Below, one piece after another: positions 8,818 to 15,892 of a stretch of DNA of 38,053 nt. This DNA is from an uncultured Clostridia bacterium. GTDB taxonomy: Bacteria > Bacillota > Clostridia > Christensenellales > UBA1242. The number at the start of each line of letters is the position of its first letter. The stretch's first letter is position 1. The notes under the pieces are model-generated. The model was given only the letters and a program-made list of their open reading frames with translations, was not told where the DNA came from and did not search any database. The stretch lies in contig CANRQB010000009.1 of assembly GCA_947632645.1 (NCBI GenBank), positions 1 to 38,053 of the forward strand. Reading direction: 5' to 3'. The translations under genes were made by a program, and so were the position numbers.

Positions 8818-8832
8818 TGTTAAAATGCTTAC
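8818..8832 (+). promoter_or_regulatory. Extended -10 promoter of the SH3/membrane gene, leaderless
   Basis: TG-t-TAAAAT at 8818-8826, then exactly six bases to the ATG at 8833. Transcription should start at the A of ATG. No Shine-Dalgarno and no good -35 box is visible; an extended -10 can work without one. Confidence 0.6.
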
Positions 8833-9597
8833 ATGTTAGTTTTAATTTTTATTTTAGTGTGTTTTTCTGTGCTGCCATATAATTTTACAATTGTTAATGC
8901 AGCACAAGAAAGCGTTATCTATTACGCCCGCGTTATGACGCCTGACTGCTATTTATACAAAACACCATACGACACTGGTGGATATGACAATTTGTATTTT
9001 ATAATCCCCCAAACCTATTTTGTTCAACTAACCGACGCAAGCGGTGATTATTTTGCTGCCAACTATATGAACTTTAAAGGGTATGTTAAAAAGAGTTGCG
9101 TCCGCTCGATTATAGGTATACCCACCACCCCATATAACAACGATGCAATTTTTAGGGTTTTTTACACTCCAAGTCAAATTATGCGCGAACGCCCACATGG
9201 CAGCAGCAGGGAAATTTTAACCATTCCGCAATATGAATTTGTAAAATTTATTGGCACCATCGAGGGCGACGATTTATTTTTAGAGCGCACTAACATTTGG
9301 TACTATTGCTCGTACACCACCGATAAAGAAAATTTTGGCTATGTGTACAGCGATTTTTGTGATCAGGAATCTGGCTTTGTTGCAAACAACGAGGCAGTGG
9401 ATTATACAGATTTTCCGGATTTCAGCCCAAAAAATGTTGACGCCGATGACAAAAGCTTTAACAAAAAAGCAACAGGAATAGTAATTGCCGTACTAATGAT
9501 CCCTGCGCTTATATTTGTGTTTATTGCTATAAAAGGTAGCCGTTTAATTAATAAGGAGAATTCTAAATCTAAATCCAAAGAGATTAAAGAGTATTAA
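8833..9597 (+). CDS. Membrane-anchored SH3-like protein, possible prophage moron
   Basis: 254 aa. Signal peptide or N-anchor at 1-24 (VLIFILVCFSVLPYNFTIVNA-A), two SH3b-like modules at about 30-100 (YARVMTPDCYLYKTPYD, then YVKKSCVRSIIGIP) and 105-180 (FYTPSQIMRERPHGSSREIL, then FGYVYSDFCDQ), an acidic spacer, a membrane helix at about 218-237 and a short Lys/Ser cytoplasmic tail. Such proteins usually sense or bind the cell wall from outside. It runs against all neighbouring phage genes, has its own promoter, and its 3' end overlaps the convergent regulator gene by 14 bases. That is moron-like placement, but it could also be a host gene left beside the prophage. No precise function can be given. 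Confidence 0.6.
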   Translation: MLVLIFILVCFSVLPYNFTIVNAAQESVIYYARVMTPDCYLYKTPYDTGGYDNLYFIIPQTYFVQLTDASGDYFAANYMNFKGYVKKSCVRSIIGIPTTPYNNDAIFRVFYTPSQIMRERPHGSSREILTIPQYEFVKFIGTIEGDDLFLERTNIWYYCSYTTDKENFGYVYSDFCDQESGFVANNEAVDYTDFPDFSPKNVDADDKSFNKKATGIVIAVLMIPALIFVFIAIKGSRLINKENSKSKSKEIKEY

Positions 9598-10072
9598 CTT
9601 TTTGCCTAAAGGATAGATGCTTAAGTTTAATGTCCTGCTTTATATCGCGTATCCAAATTTCGGCATCCATAATGCTTATAAGCTTGCTAAGATATTTAGA
9701 ATTGTTAAGCTGCTCGGTTAAATTGTAAATTGCGCGTTCAACTCGCCTAAAGCCACCGCGCACAGATATGCCCAAAATGCCGCACATCTCGTCCATAGAT
9801 AACGAATAATTAACTTTGCAATAAATAATTTGCTTGTCTTTTGTGTCTAACTTAGAAATTGCGCTATCTAAAATTATTTTTAAATTAATCAGTTGATTTT
9901 TTCTTGCCATAAGGTTTAATATATTAGTGTAAATATCTTCCGCGCCAAATTCGCTATAATTTGGGCTAAACGCAAATGCATGGTTTTTAATTAGGTTATC
10001 CAGTACATCGCATTTCTTTTGTAAAAATCGATAGATTTGCACTAAACATTCACTATCATAAATATCAATCAT
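9584..10072 (-). CDS. Sigma-like positive regulator of phage genes (Xpf/ArpU type)
   Basis: 162 aa from the ATG at 10072, preceded by GGAGGT; an in-frame ATG at 10090 would place that site inside the gene. The middle part (DTKDKQIIYCKVNYSLSMDEMCGILGISVRGGFRRVERAIYNLTEQL) is a sigma region 4-type helix-turn-helix with the usual leading acidic turn and the ISVRxxxRRVERA recognition helix. The N-terminal half is helical. It stands upstream of terminase as Xpf (a sigma-like factor of similar size) does in the defective B. subtilis prophage PBSX, so I infer it switches on the packaging and head genes. It has a near-consensus promoter (TTGACT-N18-TATAAT) and a second, LexA-type site further up. A small terminase is a less likely alternative. 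Confidence 0.6.
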   Translation of the reverse strand: MIDIYDSECLVQIYRFLQKKCDVLDNLIKNHAFAFSPNYSEFGAEDIYTNILNLMARKNQLINLKIILDSAISKLDTKDKQIIYCKVNYSLSMDEMCGILGISVRGGFRRVERAIYNLTEQLNNSKYLSKLISIMDAEIWIRDIKQDIKLKHLSFRQKVNTL

Positions 10073-10095
10073 ACCTCTACCTCCAAACAAAAAAA

Positions 10096-10125
10096 ATTAT
10101 ATATTATGTTTTGTCGAAAAGTCAA
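10096..10125 (-). promoter_or_regulatory. Near-consensus promoter of the phage regulator
   Basis: On the minus strand TTGACT (10125-10120), 18-base spacer, TATAAT (10101-10096), then about 24 bases to the ATG with GGAGGT between. It lies downstream of the ssb terminator, so the regulator can be transcribed on its own. Confidence 0.7.
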
Positions 10126-10156
10126 GCAAATATGACATTTTTTACAAAATTATTGC

Positions 10157-10189
10157 AAAAAACCCGCCTTTGTTCGATAATTAAGGCGG
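10157..10189 (-). terminator. Terminator of the deacetylase-ssb operon
   Basis: Minus-strand hairpin CCGCCTT / AAGGCGG with a 12-nt loop, followed by six T residues (A-run 10157-10162 on the plus strand). It separates ssb from the phage regulator. Confidence 0.8.
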
Positions 10190-10191
10190 AT

Positions 10192-10221
10192 TTTATAGAA
10201 CAAATGTTCTATTTTGTACAA
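10192..10221 (-). promoter_or_regulatory. Putative LexA-controlled promoter facing the phage block
   Basis: TTGTAC (10221-10216), 18-base spacer and TATAAA (10197-10192) on the minus strand. The spacer holds TAGAACAAATGTTCTA (10196-10211), a perfect 7-bp inverted repeat around AA whose core GAAC-N4-GTTC is the Gram-positive LexA/DinR box. A second palindrome, ATTTTGTACAAAAT (10211-10224), covers the -35. An operator between -35 and -10 is the classic SOS layout. The transcript would meet the ssb terminator before the regulator gene, so output may depend on read-through. Confidence 0.5.
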
Positions 10222-10275
10222 AATTATTTTAATTTTGTTTAATAAAAATATTAAAAAAGACAACTTTTGTTGCCC

Positions 10276-10917
10276 TTAAATTGTTCCTGTATGGACATTT
10301 GCATTTTCGGTAAGTGCAACGCTAGATGCAGAAACTTCGTATGCTATTTTTGTAACCGTTTCGCCATCAACTTGTTTGGTATATTCCCTACTTTGGATTC
10401 TACCTTCAATGGCCAATTGGTCACCCACATTTAAACTTTCTACAAACTTTGCATTTCTACCCCATGCTATAATAGGAATATAATCTGATTTGTTATAATT
10501 TCTGTTAACCGCCAAAGTGATATCGCAAATTTCGCGTGTAAATGGGGTGATGCGATAAATTGGCGGACGGCAGATATATCCAGTAAGTTTTATAAAATTG
10601 TTGTTTATTGCCGATTCATAATCCACAATATCGCGGCAAAACACATATAGCATAAGGTGGCTGCCGCCCTCTTGTTTTGGTTGATTGTGGCTTCTAAATT
10701 GGCCTGTTAGCGCAATATTATCACCAACCTTAAGCGGGTTAAGCATCAAAATCTTTTCGCTGATAACTACATTTAATATGTCCTCTTTTTTGCTTAGCCT
10801 TGTGGTTTTTAATTGAAAGATGTAAAAGTTTTCACCCTTAACTGAGTGATCGATTGTTGGCAAGGATAAAACCTCACCTTTTAGCTCTACTTGATTGTTT
10901 GTTAATTCGTTAGTCAT
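10276..10917 (-). CDS. ssb: Single-stranded DNA-binding protein, two-OB-fold clostridial type
   Basis: 213 aa. Two OB folds in tandem: a diverged one at about 8-100 (QVELKGEVLSLPTIDHSVKGENFYIFQLKTTRLS) and a canonical one at about 107-200 (NFIKLTGYICRPPIYRITPFTREICDITLAVNR, SDYIPIIAWGRNAKFVESLNVGDQLAIEGRIQSREY). This double arrangement is characteristic of a second SSB in spore-forming Clostridia, distinct from the essential 150-180 aa SSB with an acidic DDDLPF tail, which is absent here. It starts 11 bases after the deacetylase stop with AAGGAG between, so the two form an operon. It probably coats single-stranded DNA in a specialised process, perhaps sporulation; this is inference from the neighbour. 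Confidence 0.8.
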   Translation of the reverse strand: MTNELTNNQVELKGEVLSLPTIDHSVKGENFYIFQLKTTRLSKKEDILNVVISEKILMLNPLKVGDNIALTGQFRSHNQPKQEGGSHLMLYVFCRDIVDYESAINNNFIKLTGYICRPPIYRITPFTREICDITLAVNRNYNKSDYIPIIAWGRNAKFVESLNVGDQLAIEGRIQSREYTKQVDGETVTKIAYEVSASSVALTENANVHTGTI

Positions 10918-10928
10918 TTGTTCTCCTT

Positions 10929-11690
10929 TTATTTTTTAATTTGTGTACCAAAATTATTAATTTCAAAATTGTTGTAGTAAATCAGTTCACCAACTGGTAC
11001 TAGTTGTATTGAATTGTTTTTAAAATACTCTAACACCATTTTTAAACCAGCTATTATATTATCCGCATTGTTGTGACACAAAATTATATCACCCGCCTTG
11101 GCTTTGGTTACCCTGCCCGCAATTTGGCTAGCGGATAGCCCTTTCCAATCCAAGCTATCCACGCTCCACTGGATGCAACTTATGCCCATTTCGTTACATA
11201 GGTCGATAAGCGTATTGTTATAATATCCATATGGCGGACGGAATAGTTTTGGTTCGTTGCCCGTTATGTTTTGTATAAGTTTTATATTGCTTTCTAACTC
11301 TAAGCGCATTTCGCTTTTAGTTAGTTTGGTAAAATCGGGATGAGTGTTGCTATGAAGCCCAATTTCAAATCCGTTATTATAAATCTCTTTAACCATTTCT
11401 GGGTACTCTTCCACCCAAAAGCCGACCAAAAAGAAAGTAGCTTTAACGTTATATTGGTTACATAGCGCCATAATTTCTCGCGTTTTATCTGCGCCCCAAG
11501 CGGCATCAAACGAGATAGCAATTTTGTTCTCGTCAGTTTTTACATTATATATAGGTGTTTTTTTAATTTTAGTGTTAAAATAAACCGAACCTAAATTAAG
11601 TCCGTTATAATTTAGCCCAAAGGCGGTTACAGCAACAAGCAGGCATAAAATTAACACCAATGTGGCTCGCTTAATAATAAGCACTTTCAT
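10929..11690 (-). CDS. Sporulation polysaccharide deacetylase, PdaB-like
   Basis: 253 aa. One N-terminal membrane anchor (about 7-27), short linker, then a NodB-type deacetylase domain at about 50-240. Motifs: AISFDAAWG (the PdaB-type variant of TFDD, keeping the first Asp), LHSNTH (metal-binding H-x3-H), RPPYGYYN and the late IILCHNN segment. These enzymes remove N-acetyl groups from peptidoglycan sugars; the PdaB group is needed for stable spores. A sigma-E-like promoter precedes it (11717-11745), and ssb follows at 11 bases. Weak ribosome site AGGGTGG nine bases before ATG. The missing second Asp is normal for the PdaB group, so activity should be tested rather than assumed. Confidence 0.85.
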   Translation of the reverse strand: MKVLIIKRATLVLILCLLVAVTAFGLNYNGLNLGSVYFNTKIKKTPIYNVKTDENKIAISFDAAWGADKTREIMALCNQYNVKATFFLVGFWVEEYPEMVKEIYNNGFEIGLHSNTHPDFTKLTKSEMRLELESNIKLIQNITGNEPKLFRPPYGYYNNTLIDLCNEMGISCIQWSVDSLDWKGLSASQIAGRVTKAKAGDIILCHNNADNIIAGLKMVLEYFKNNSIQLVPVGELIYYNNFEINNFGTQIKK

Positions 11691-11716
11691 AGATATCTAC
11701 CACCCTATGCTATCAT

Positions 11717-11745
11717 AATAGATGCAAAAAATGGCGCAAATATGA
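11717..11745 (-). promoter_or_regulatory. Sigma-E-like promoter of the deacetylase operon
   Basis: On the minus strand TCATATT (11745-11739), 14-base spacer, CATCTATT (11724-11717). This fits the sigma-E pattern KMATATT-N14-CATACANT in the -35 and in five of eight -10 positions. The spoIVA promoter below has the same -35 core and spacing. Confidence 0.55.
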
Positions 11746-11777
11746 CAGGTTTTTATAAATAATTAGCCCAATTTTTA

Positions 11778-11798
11778 ACAAAAAGCCAGCTTTTTTGT
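11778..11798. terminator. Second terminator after the PTK-repeat gene
   Basis: ACAAAAAGC-CA-GCTTTTTTGT: nine-base arms with A- and T-runs, working on either strand. It lies between the 119-aa gene and the deacetylase promoter and insulates the latter. Confidence 0.6.
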
Positions 11799-11823
11799 CG
11801 AAAGTACAACAAACAAAAAAAAC

Positions 11824-11835
11824 AGGCATATGCCT
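11824..11835 (-). terminator. First terminator after the PTK-repeat gene
   Basis: Perfect palindrome AGGCATATGCCT followed on the minus strand by a T-rich run. It overlaps the stop-codon region of the 119-aa gene. Confidence 0.55.
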
Positions 11836-12193
11836 ATTTTTCGGTTTTTTTGTTGGCTGGTTTTACAACACGTGCAGTTTTTTGCCCAGTTTGCACACCA
11901 GTTTTGGTTGGCTGTGCTTTGGGTTGAGTTTTGTTTGGCTGCACTTTGGTTGGTTGAGTTTTAGCTGGCTGAGTTTTGGTTGGTTGAACTTTTGGCTGAA
12001 CTCTATTTGGTTGCACAGGTGCGGGCTGTTGTTCGGCTAATTTTTCCTCTTCGGAAAAAAATGTGTCTTCCAACTCCAAAAACATTTGTTTTTCCCTATA
12101 GTTGGCAATAATAAGCATAACCACCATTGCGGCTATAACCACCAAAATAATAATTGCCATCCACCACCAATTATCTGCTAAAAATTTTTGCAT
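11834..12193 (-). CDS. Membrane protein with Gln-Pro-Thr-Lys repeat tail
   Basis: 119 aa. Membrane helix at about 10-30 (WWMAIIILVVIAAMVVMLII), a short acidic/Gln region (EREKQMFLELEDTFFSEEEKLAEQQ) and then about ten short repeats of the form Q-P-x-K-T/V (QPTKTQPAKTQPTKVQPNK) ending KKTEK. Orientation is probably N-out, with the basic Pro-rich tail inside, where it could bind acidic partners or nucleic acid. The DNA repeats (GGTTGG-like hexamers) make length changes by slippage likely. It has AGGGGG upstream, own terminators and lies between spoIVA and the deacetylase. No family recognised. Confidence 0.6.
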   Translation of the reverse strand: MQKFLADNWWWMAIIILVVIAAMVVMLIIANYREKQMFLELEDTFFSEEEKLAEQQPAPVQPNRVQPKVQPTKTQPAKTQPTKVQPNKTQPKAQPTKTGVQTGQKTARVVKPANKKTEK

Positions 12194-12284
12194 ACCTACC
12201 CCCTAATTTTTATTATTTTAACACATTTAAATAAAAAATACAAATGATTTTTTATATTTTTAATCAGGTTTAGCAAATATCCAT

Positions 12285-12307
12285 AAAAAAGATGCCGTAA
12301 TGGCATC
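12285..12307 (-). terminator. spoIVA terminator
   Basis: Minus-strand GATGCC-ATTAC-GGCATC followed by six T residues. It overlaps the end of spoIVA. Confidence 0.85.
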
Positions 12308-13784
12308 ATAGCAATATGCAAAGTATTCCGCCCTTTCCTTCGTTTACTATGCGGGATAAGGTGCGCCTTAATTTTTTTTGCAAGTTTTCTGGCATACTGG
12401 TTAGCTTGCTGTTAAGCCCTTCGTTAACCAAACTTTCTAGTGATTTGCCAAACATATTGGTTTGCCATATGCCTTGCGGATTGTTTTCGAACTCCTCTAG
12501 CAGATATTTTGCCAGATCCTCGCTTTGTTCGTAGCCACCCATAATTGGGCTAACTTCGGTTTCTACATCCACGCGCATAATGTGCAAACTTGGTGCTTGT
12601 GCTTTAAGTTTAACCCCACATTTGCCACCCTGATGCACAATTTCTGGTTCTTTTAATTCCATTTCGTCCATGGTTGGCACAACTATTCCGTAACCAGTTT
12701 GATTAACCTGCTCGATAGCGGAGGCAAGTTTATCGTACTTCTTTTTTGCACTGGTTAGCTCTTTTAGGCAAGCAATAAGCGAATAGTCATCGTTAATTTC
12801 GTAGCCACATTGCTCGCTAAGCACTTTGTAGAAAAGCCCTTCTTTTGGAACAATTTCAAAAGTGACCGCGCCCGTGCCAAGTTCGATATCGCTAGACATA
12901 ATTGGCTCAAAACAATCACTATTTTCAAACAGCACGCGTTTGTTATCGTAGTCACCAACCTTGCTAACCTCGTCTATAGCGGCAGAAATTGTATCTAAAA
13001 TCTCCTTTATTGTAGAGTTGGTTTGTGGCAAAGGTTTAAGCCATCTTGGCATTTTAATGTTAACCACATTAAGCGGGAACTCTTGCAAAATTTCACTCAT
13101 AATACTATCCACATCTTCCTTTTTTAACTCGTTTACATTTATCGCCAACACAGGAGAGTTATACTGCTCTTTTAATTTTGCGGCTAAACTAAGCGTTTGT
13201 TTATCCTGCGGATGCGCGCTGTTTAAAACTATAACAAAAGGTTTGCTGGTTTTCTTAAGCTGCTCCACTGTCTTTTTTTCGGCTTCCACAAAGTTTTCGC
13301 GTGGGATATCGCCAAAACTGCCGTCTGTGGTAAGCGCAATTGCAATTGTAGAGTGCTCGTTAATAACCTTTTCTGTGCCAATAACAGCTGCCTGCACAAA
13401 TGGTATCGGTTCGCTGCTCCATGGGGTTTTTACCATGCGCGGCTTATCTTTATCCATCGCGCCAACCGCACCGTCCACAATAAAGCCGACACTATCAATT
13501 AGGCGCACACGCATATTTGTGTTGCCAATTTTAACCTTAACCGCCTCGTTTGGCACAAATTGTGGTTTGGTTGTCATAACCATATTGCCTTCGCTTGCCT
13601 GAGGCAGTTCGTCATTAGCACGCACGCGATCATTTTTATTGGTTATATTATCCAGCACAAAGTTTTTTATAAAGTTTTGAATAAAAGTGGATTTACCACA
13701 TCTAACAGGGCCCACCACACCTATATAAACATCCCCATTGGTACGCGTAGCAATATCATTGTAGATGCTAAAACTCTTTTCCAT
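12306..13784 (-). CDS. spoIVA: Stage IV sporulation protein A, spore coat ATPase
   Basis: 492 aa, the same length as the B. subtilis protein. Walker A GVVGPVRCGKSTF at about 22-34; the GTPase-like core continues with MRVRLIDSVGFIVDGAVGA (Walker B/switch area) and FVIVLNSAHPQDKQT. The central and C-terminal domains follow to the conserved end (LRRTLSRIVNEGKGGILCILL). SpoIVA hydrolyses ATP to polymerise on the forespore surface and is the platform for coat assembly, so the organism very probably forms endospores. Start is set by GGAGG four bases upstream. A sigma-E-like promoter (13803-13831) lies directly before it, as expected of a mother-cell gene. Confidence 0.97.
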   Translation of the reverse strand: MEKSFSIYNDIATRTNGDVYIGVVGPVRCGKSTFIQNFIKNFVLDNITNKNDRVRANDELPQASEGNMVMTTKPQFVPNEAVKVKIGNTNMRVRLIDSVGFIVDGAVGAMDKDKPRMVKTPWSSEPIPFVQAAVIGTEKVINEHSTIAIALTTDGSFGDIPRENFVEAEKKTVEQLKKTSKPFVIVLNSAHPQDKQTLSLAAKLKEQYNSPVLAINVNELKKEDVDSIMSEILQEFPLNVVNIKMPRWLKPLPQTNSTIKEILDTISAAIDEVSKVGDYDNKRVLFENSDCFEPIMSSDIELGTGAVTFEIVPKEGLFYKVLSEQCGYEINDDYSLIACLKELTSAKKKYDKLASAIEQVNQTGYGIVVPTMDEMELKEPEIVHQGGKCGVKLKAQAPSLHIMRVDVETEVSPIMGGYEQSEDLAKYLLEEFENNPQGIWQTNMFGKSLESLVNEGLNSKLTSMPENLQKKLRRTLSRIVNEGKGGILCILL

Positions 13785-13802
13785 ATATCCTCCAACTACC
13801 CT

Positions 13803-13831
13803 ACTTTATGATAATTCGCCAACAAATATGC
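13803..13831 (-). promoter_or_regulatory. Sigma-E-like promoter of spoIVA
   Basis: On the minus strand GCATATT (13831-13825), 14-base spacer, CATAAAGT (13810-13803). The -35 matches KMATATT fully and the -10 matches CATACANT in most positions. Transcription would begin about 12 bases before the ATG, just upstream of GGAGG. Confidence 0.65.
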
Positions 13832-13843
13832 CTATATTTAAAA

Positions 13844-13864
13844 TAAAAAAGTGGCAACCGCCAC
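13844..13864 (-). terminator. Terminator of the lgt operon
   Basis: Minus-strand GTGGC-GGTT-GCCAC followed by TTTTTTATTT. It ends the lgt/164-aa/205-aa transcript and isolates the spoIVA promoter. Confidence 0.75.
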
Positions 13865-13894
13865 CAATAATTTATTTATGATAATTTTATATTG

Positions 13895-14512
13895 CTAATT
13901 TGCCTCGCCATCCTGATCGGGCTTAGCTGGTTTTATGTTAAATGCCTTCATAATTTCTTCTAGTGCCATGGTTGGGTGAAGTGCTTCGTTAAAATCAAAT
14001 CCACTGGACGAAACATTATTTATAAGCATATCGCTTGGCCCGCCACGTTTTATATCTCCGCCAACTTTTTTACTATCAAAACAATCTATAATGTTATGCA
14101 ATAGTTTTTTAATAGGATCTTCTACCACTGGCTGTTGTTTTGCCTCCAAAGGTGCAACCTCGCTTTTGTCGTTAAGCCCAGCATAAATCATGGATTTAAA
14201 CTTTTCTGCCATGTCCTTAAGCTTTGTATCCTTGCTAAGTTCGGGATATCTAGAATACAGCTCGTTTATAATCTGCTCCATGCGCATATACATAAGGCGG
14301 CTACGCTGCAAATCTAGCGCGTAAAGCTTTTTTCTGCTTGCCTCTAGCTGGCTGGCATGCTCCATACTTGCAATTATGGCATTGGAAATAGATTGCTCTT
14401 TGCTTTTAAATTCGTCTATAATGGCCTTTTGTTTGGCAATTATGCCGCGCTGCTCGCTAATCATATTTTCCAAACTTGCAATTTTATTTTGCATTTCTTG
14501 TTTATTATCCAT
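13895..14512 (-). CDS. Coiled-coil protein of unknown function in the lgt operon
   Basis: 205 aa. Residues ~3-75 are a coiled coil (IASLENMISEQRGIIAKQKAIIDEF), followed by a basic helix (SRKKLYALDLQRSRLMYMRMEQIINELYSRYPEL), a linker with EVAPLEAKQQPVVEDP, and a soluble C-terminal end with no clear fold. There is no signal peptide, so it is cytoplasmic. Its ATG overlaps the preceding stop (ATGGATAA), which makes co-translation with the 164-aa membrane protein likely. The coiled-coil start recalls cell-division adaptors, but the DivIVA signature is absent. Not recognised. Confidence 0.65.
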   Translation of the reverse strand: MDNKQEMQNKIASLENMISEQRGIIAKQKAIIDEFKSKEQSISNAIIASMEHASQLEASRKKLYALDLQRSRLMYMRMEQIINELYSRYPELSKDTKLKDMAEKFKSMIYAGLNDKSEVAPLEAKQQPVVEDPIKKLLHNIIDCFDSKKVGGDIKRGGPSDMLINNVSSSGFDFNEALHPTMALEEIMKAFNIKPAKPDQDGEAN

Positions 14513-14999
14513 TTTTTCTCCTTTTAAAAATTATAATATTAATAACAAAATATAGTATAAACCAACCTGCCATAAGCACTATCATAACCCAAAGTGGAAT
14601 AATCTTTTGCACAAATAACAGCGAAAACAATCCAAGTCCCAAAAGCAATAGGCATAATTTAAGTTGAAATTTATCTTTAAAATAGATTGCTGTAAACAAA
14701 CTTGCTAGCGAAACACTAAAAATATAGTATGGCCAAAGTTGGTTTATATCCACTCGTTTACTTATTAAGTATACCACAAAATTTAAAATTCCACAACAAA
14801 AAAATATAACTCCAAAAAATAAACTGCTATCAATTTTTAAATTTATTGCGCGAATTATAAGCATAATACCCATAAGCACAAGTGTAACCGCAAAACTTAT
14901 CCTAAAAAAGGCAAACTTAACTGGCAGCAAATCTAGGATGAAAAATGCGATGGTTACAATTAAGCACGAGTAATATAAAATTTTAGACTTTTTGCCCAT
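14505..14999 (-). CDS. Small integral membrane protein, lgt operon
   Basis: 164 aa, nearly all hydrophobic, with five to six membrane helices (about 8-25, 29-48, 58-78, 86-106, 112-132, 135-157) and a Lys/Arg-rich C-terminus (IIIFKRRKNG). Overlaps lgt by 17 bases and the coiled-coil gene by eight, so all three form one unit. GGAGG precedes the ATG. I recognise no family; a partner of Lgt or of the coiled-coil protein is possible but unproven. Confidence 0.65.
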   Translation of the reverse strand: MGKKSKILYYSCLIVTIAFFILDLLPVKFAFFRISFAVTLVLMGIMLIIRAINLKIDSSLFFGVIFFCCGILNFVVYLISKRVDINQLWPYYIFSVSLASLFTAIYFKDKFQLKLCLLLLGLGLFSLLFVQKIIPLWVMIVLMAGWFILYFVINIIIFKRRKNG

Positions 15000-15786
15000 T
15001 TTGCCTCCTTTTTTTAACAGCCAAATAAATTATTATCGCCACGCCCAACAAGCACAAGAGTACGCTTAATAGTTGGCTTACACGGATGCCCGAGTTGCCA
15101 ATAAACAAGCTATCGCCACGCACACCCTCTATTATTGCCCTAGTAAACCCATACCAAACCATGTACGATGCGGTTGCAAGCCCAACAGTTTTGGTGCGCA
15201 AAAATATTGTTAAAATTATTGCAAATCCAACAAAATTTAGTACACTTTCGTACAAATTTGTGGCAAGGTGCCAACCGTATCCTCCCATGCCATCCTCAAC
15301 TTTCATGGCAAATGGCAGCCATTGTAACGAAGGGTTTGTAACCACCCTGCCATAGCAGCATTGCGAAAAGAAACAGCCAATTCTTCCTATTGCCTGCCCC
15401 AAAATAAGGCAAGGGACACATATATCGCAAATTGCAGCTAGCAGTTTAAAATTCTTTTTAATGGCGCAAAAGATTATAATTCCTATTACCCCGCCTATAA
15501 CGCTACCAAGCACCGCCAAGCCAGATATGCCGTTTTTAAAATTTACTAGCTCACTAATTGGCTCGTTATGAAATATGCAGTAGTAAAGCCGTGCACCAAC
15601 CAGCGCAAGCGGAATGCAAATTAGCGCTAAGGTTAAAATATCGTCACTTTTTACGCCGCGTTTTTTGGCAAGATTATAAGCCAAGCACACCCCAACAAGC
15701 ATGGCAAAAGCAATTATTATGCCATAAAAAGTGATGTGAAAACTACCTATATTAAAGCCATCTGGCGGTATGCTATAATTTTTCAT
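14983..15786 (-). CDS. lgt: Prolipoprotein diacylglyceryl transferase
   Basis: 267 aa from the ATG at 15786; a TTG at 15813 has no ribosome site, and the promoter predicts transcription starting two bases before this ATG. Multi-pass membrane enzyme that moves diacylglycerol from phosphatidylglycerol to the lipobox cysteine of prolipoproteins. Motifs: SFHITFYGIIIAFAMLVG near the N-terminus, the signature AIGRIGCFFSQCCYGR and IIEGVRGDSLFIG with its essential Arg. GCFF-xx-CCYG is the form common in Clostridia. First gene of a three-gene operon. A lipoprotein substrate is present in this window (36581-37315). Confidence 0.93.
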   Translation of the reverse strand: MKNYSIPPDGFNIGSFHITFYGIIIAFAMLVGVCLAYNLAKKRGVKSDDILTLALICIPLALVGARLYYCIFHNEPISELVNFKNGISGLAVLGSVIGGVIGIIIFCAIKKNFKLLAAICDICVPCLILGQAIGRIGCFFSQCCYGRVVTNPSLQWLPFAMKVEDGMGGYGWHLATNLYESVLNFVGFAIILTIFLRTKTVGLATASYMVWYGFTRAIIEGVRGDSLFIGNSGIRVSQLLSVLLCLLGVAIIIYLAVKKRRQNGQKV

Positions 15787-15823
15787 ACACAAATATTTTA
15801 ATTTAAAAAACAAAAAAATGCAA
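15787..15823 (-). promoter_or_regulatory. lgt promoter, almost leaderless
   Basis: Minus strand TTGCAT (15823-15818), 17-base spacer, TAAAAT (15800-15795), then eight bases to ATG. The predicted leader is about two bases and there is no Shine-Dalgarno. Confidence 0.6.
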
Positions 15824-15892
15824 CTAAATTTGTGTATTTATTTAATTGCGGCAAAAATATACAAAAAAATTTAATTTTACATATCTAAAAAT

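Noticed and set aside
1..10275. Prophage attachment site or integrase
   Set aside because: No direct repeat or recombinase found at the visible edge near 10073-10275; the left edge is outside the window.
12961..13602. 213-aa plus-strand ORF opposite spoIVA
   Set aside because: Mirror frame of spoIVA; no ribosome site and a composition typical of a shadow frame.
15841..15892. Leaderless extended -10 promoter for glmM
   Set aside because: No Shine-Dalgarno, but no TGN-TAnAAT at the right distance either; kept out of the leaderless class.
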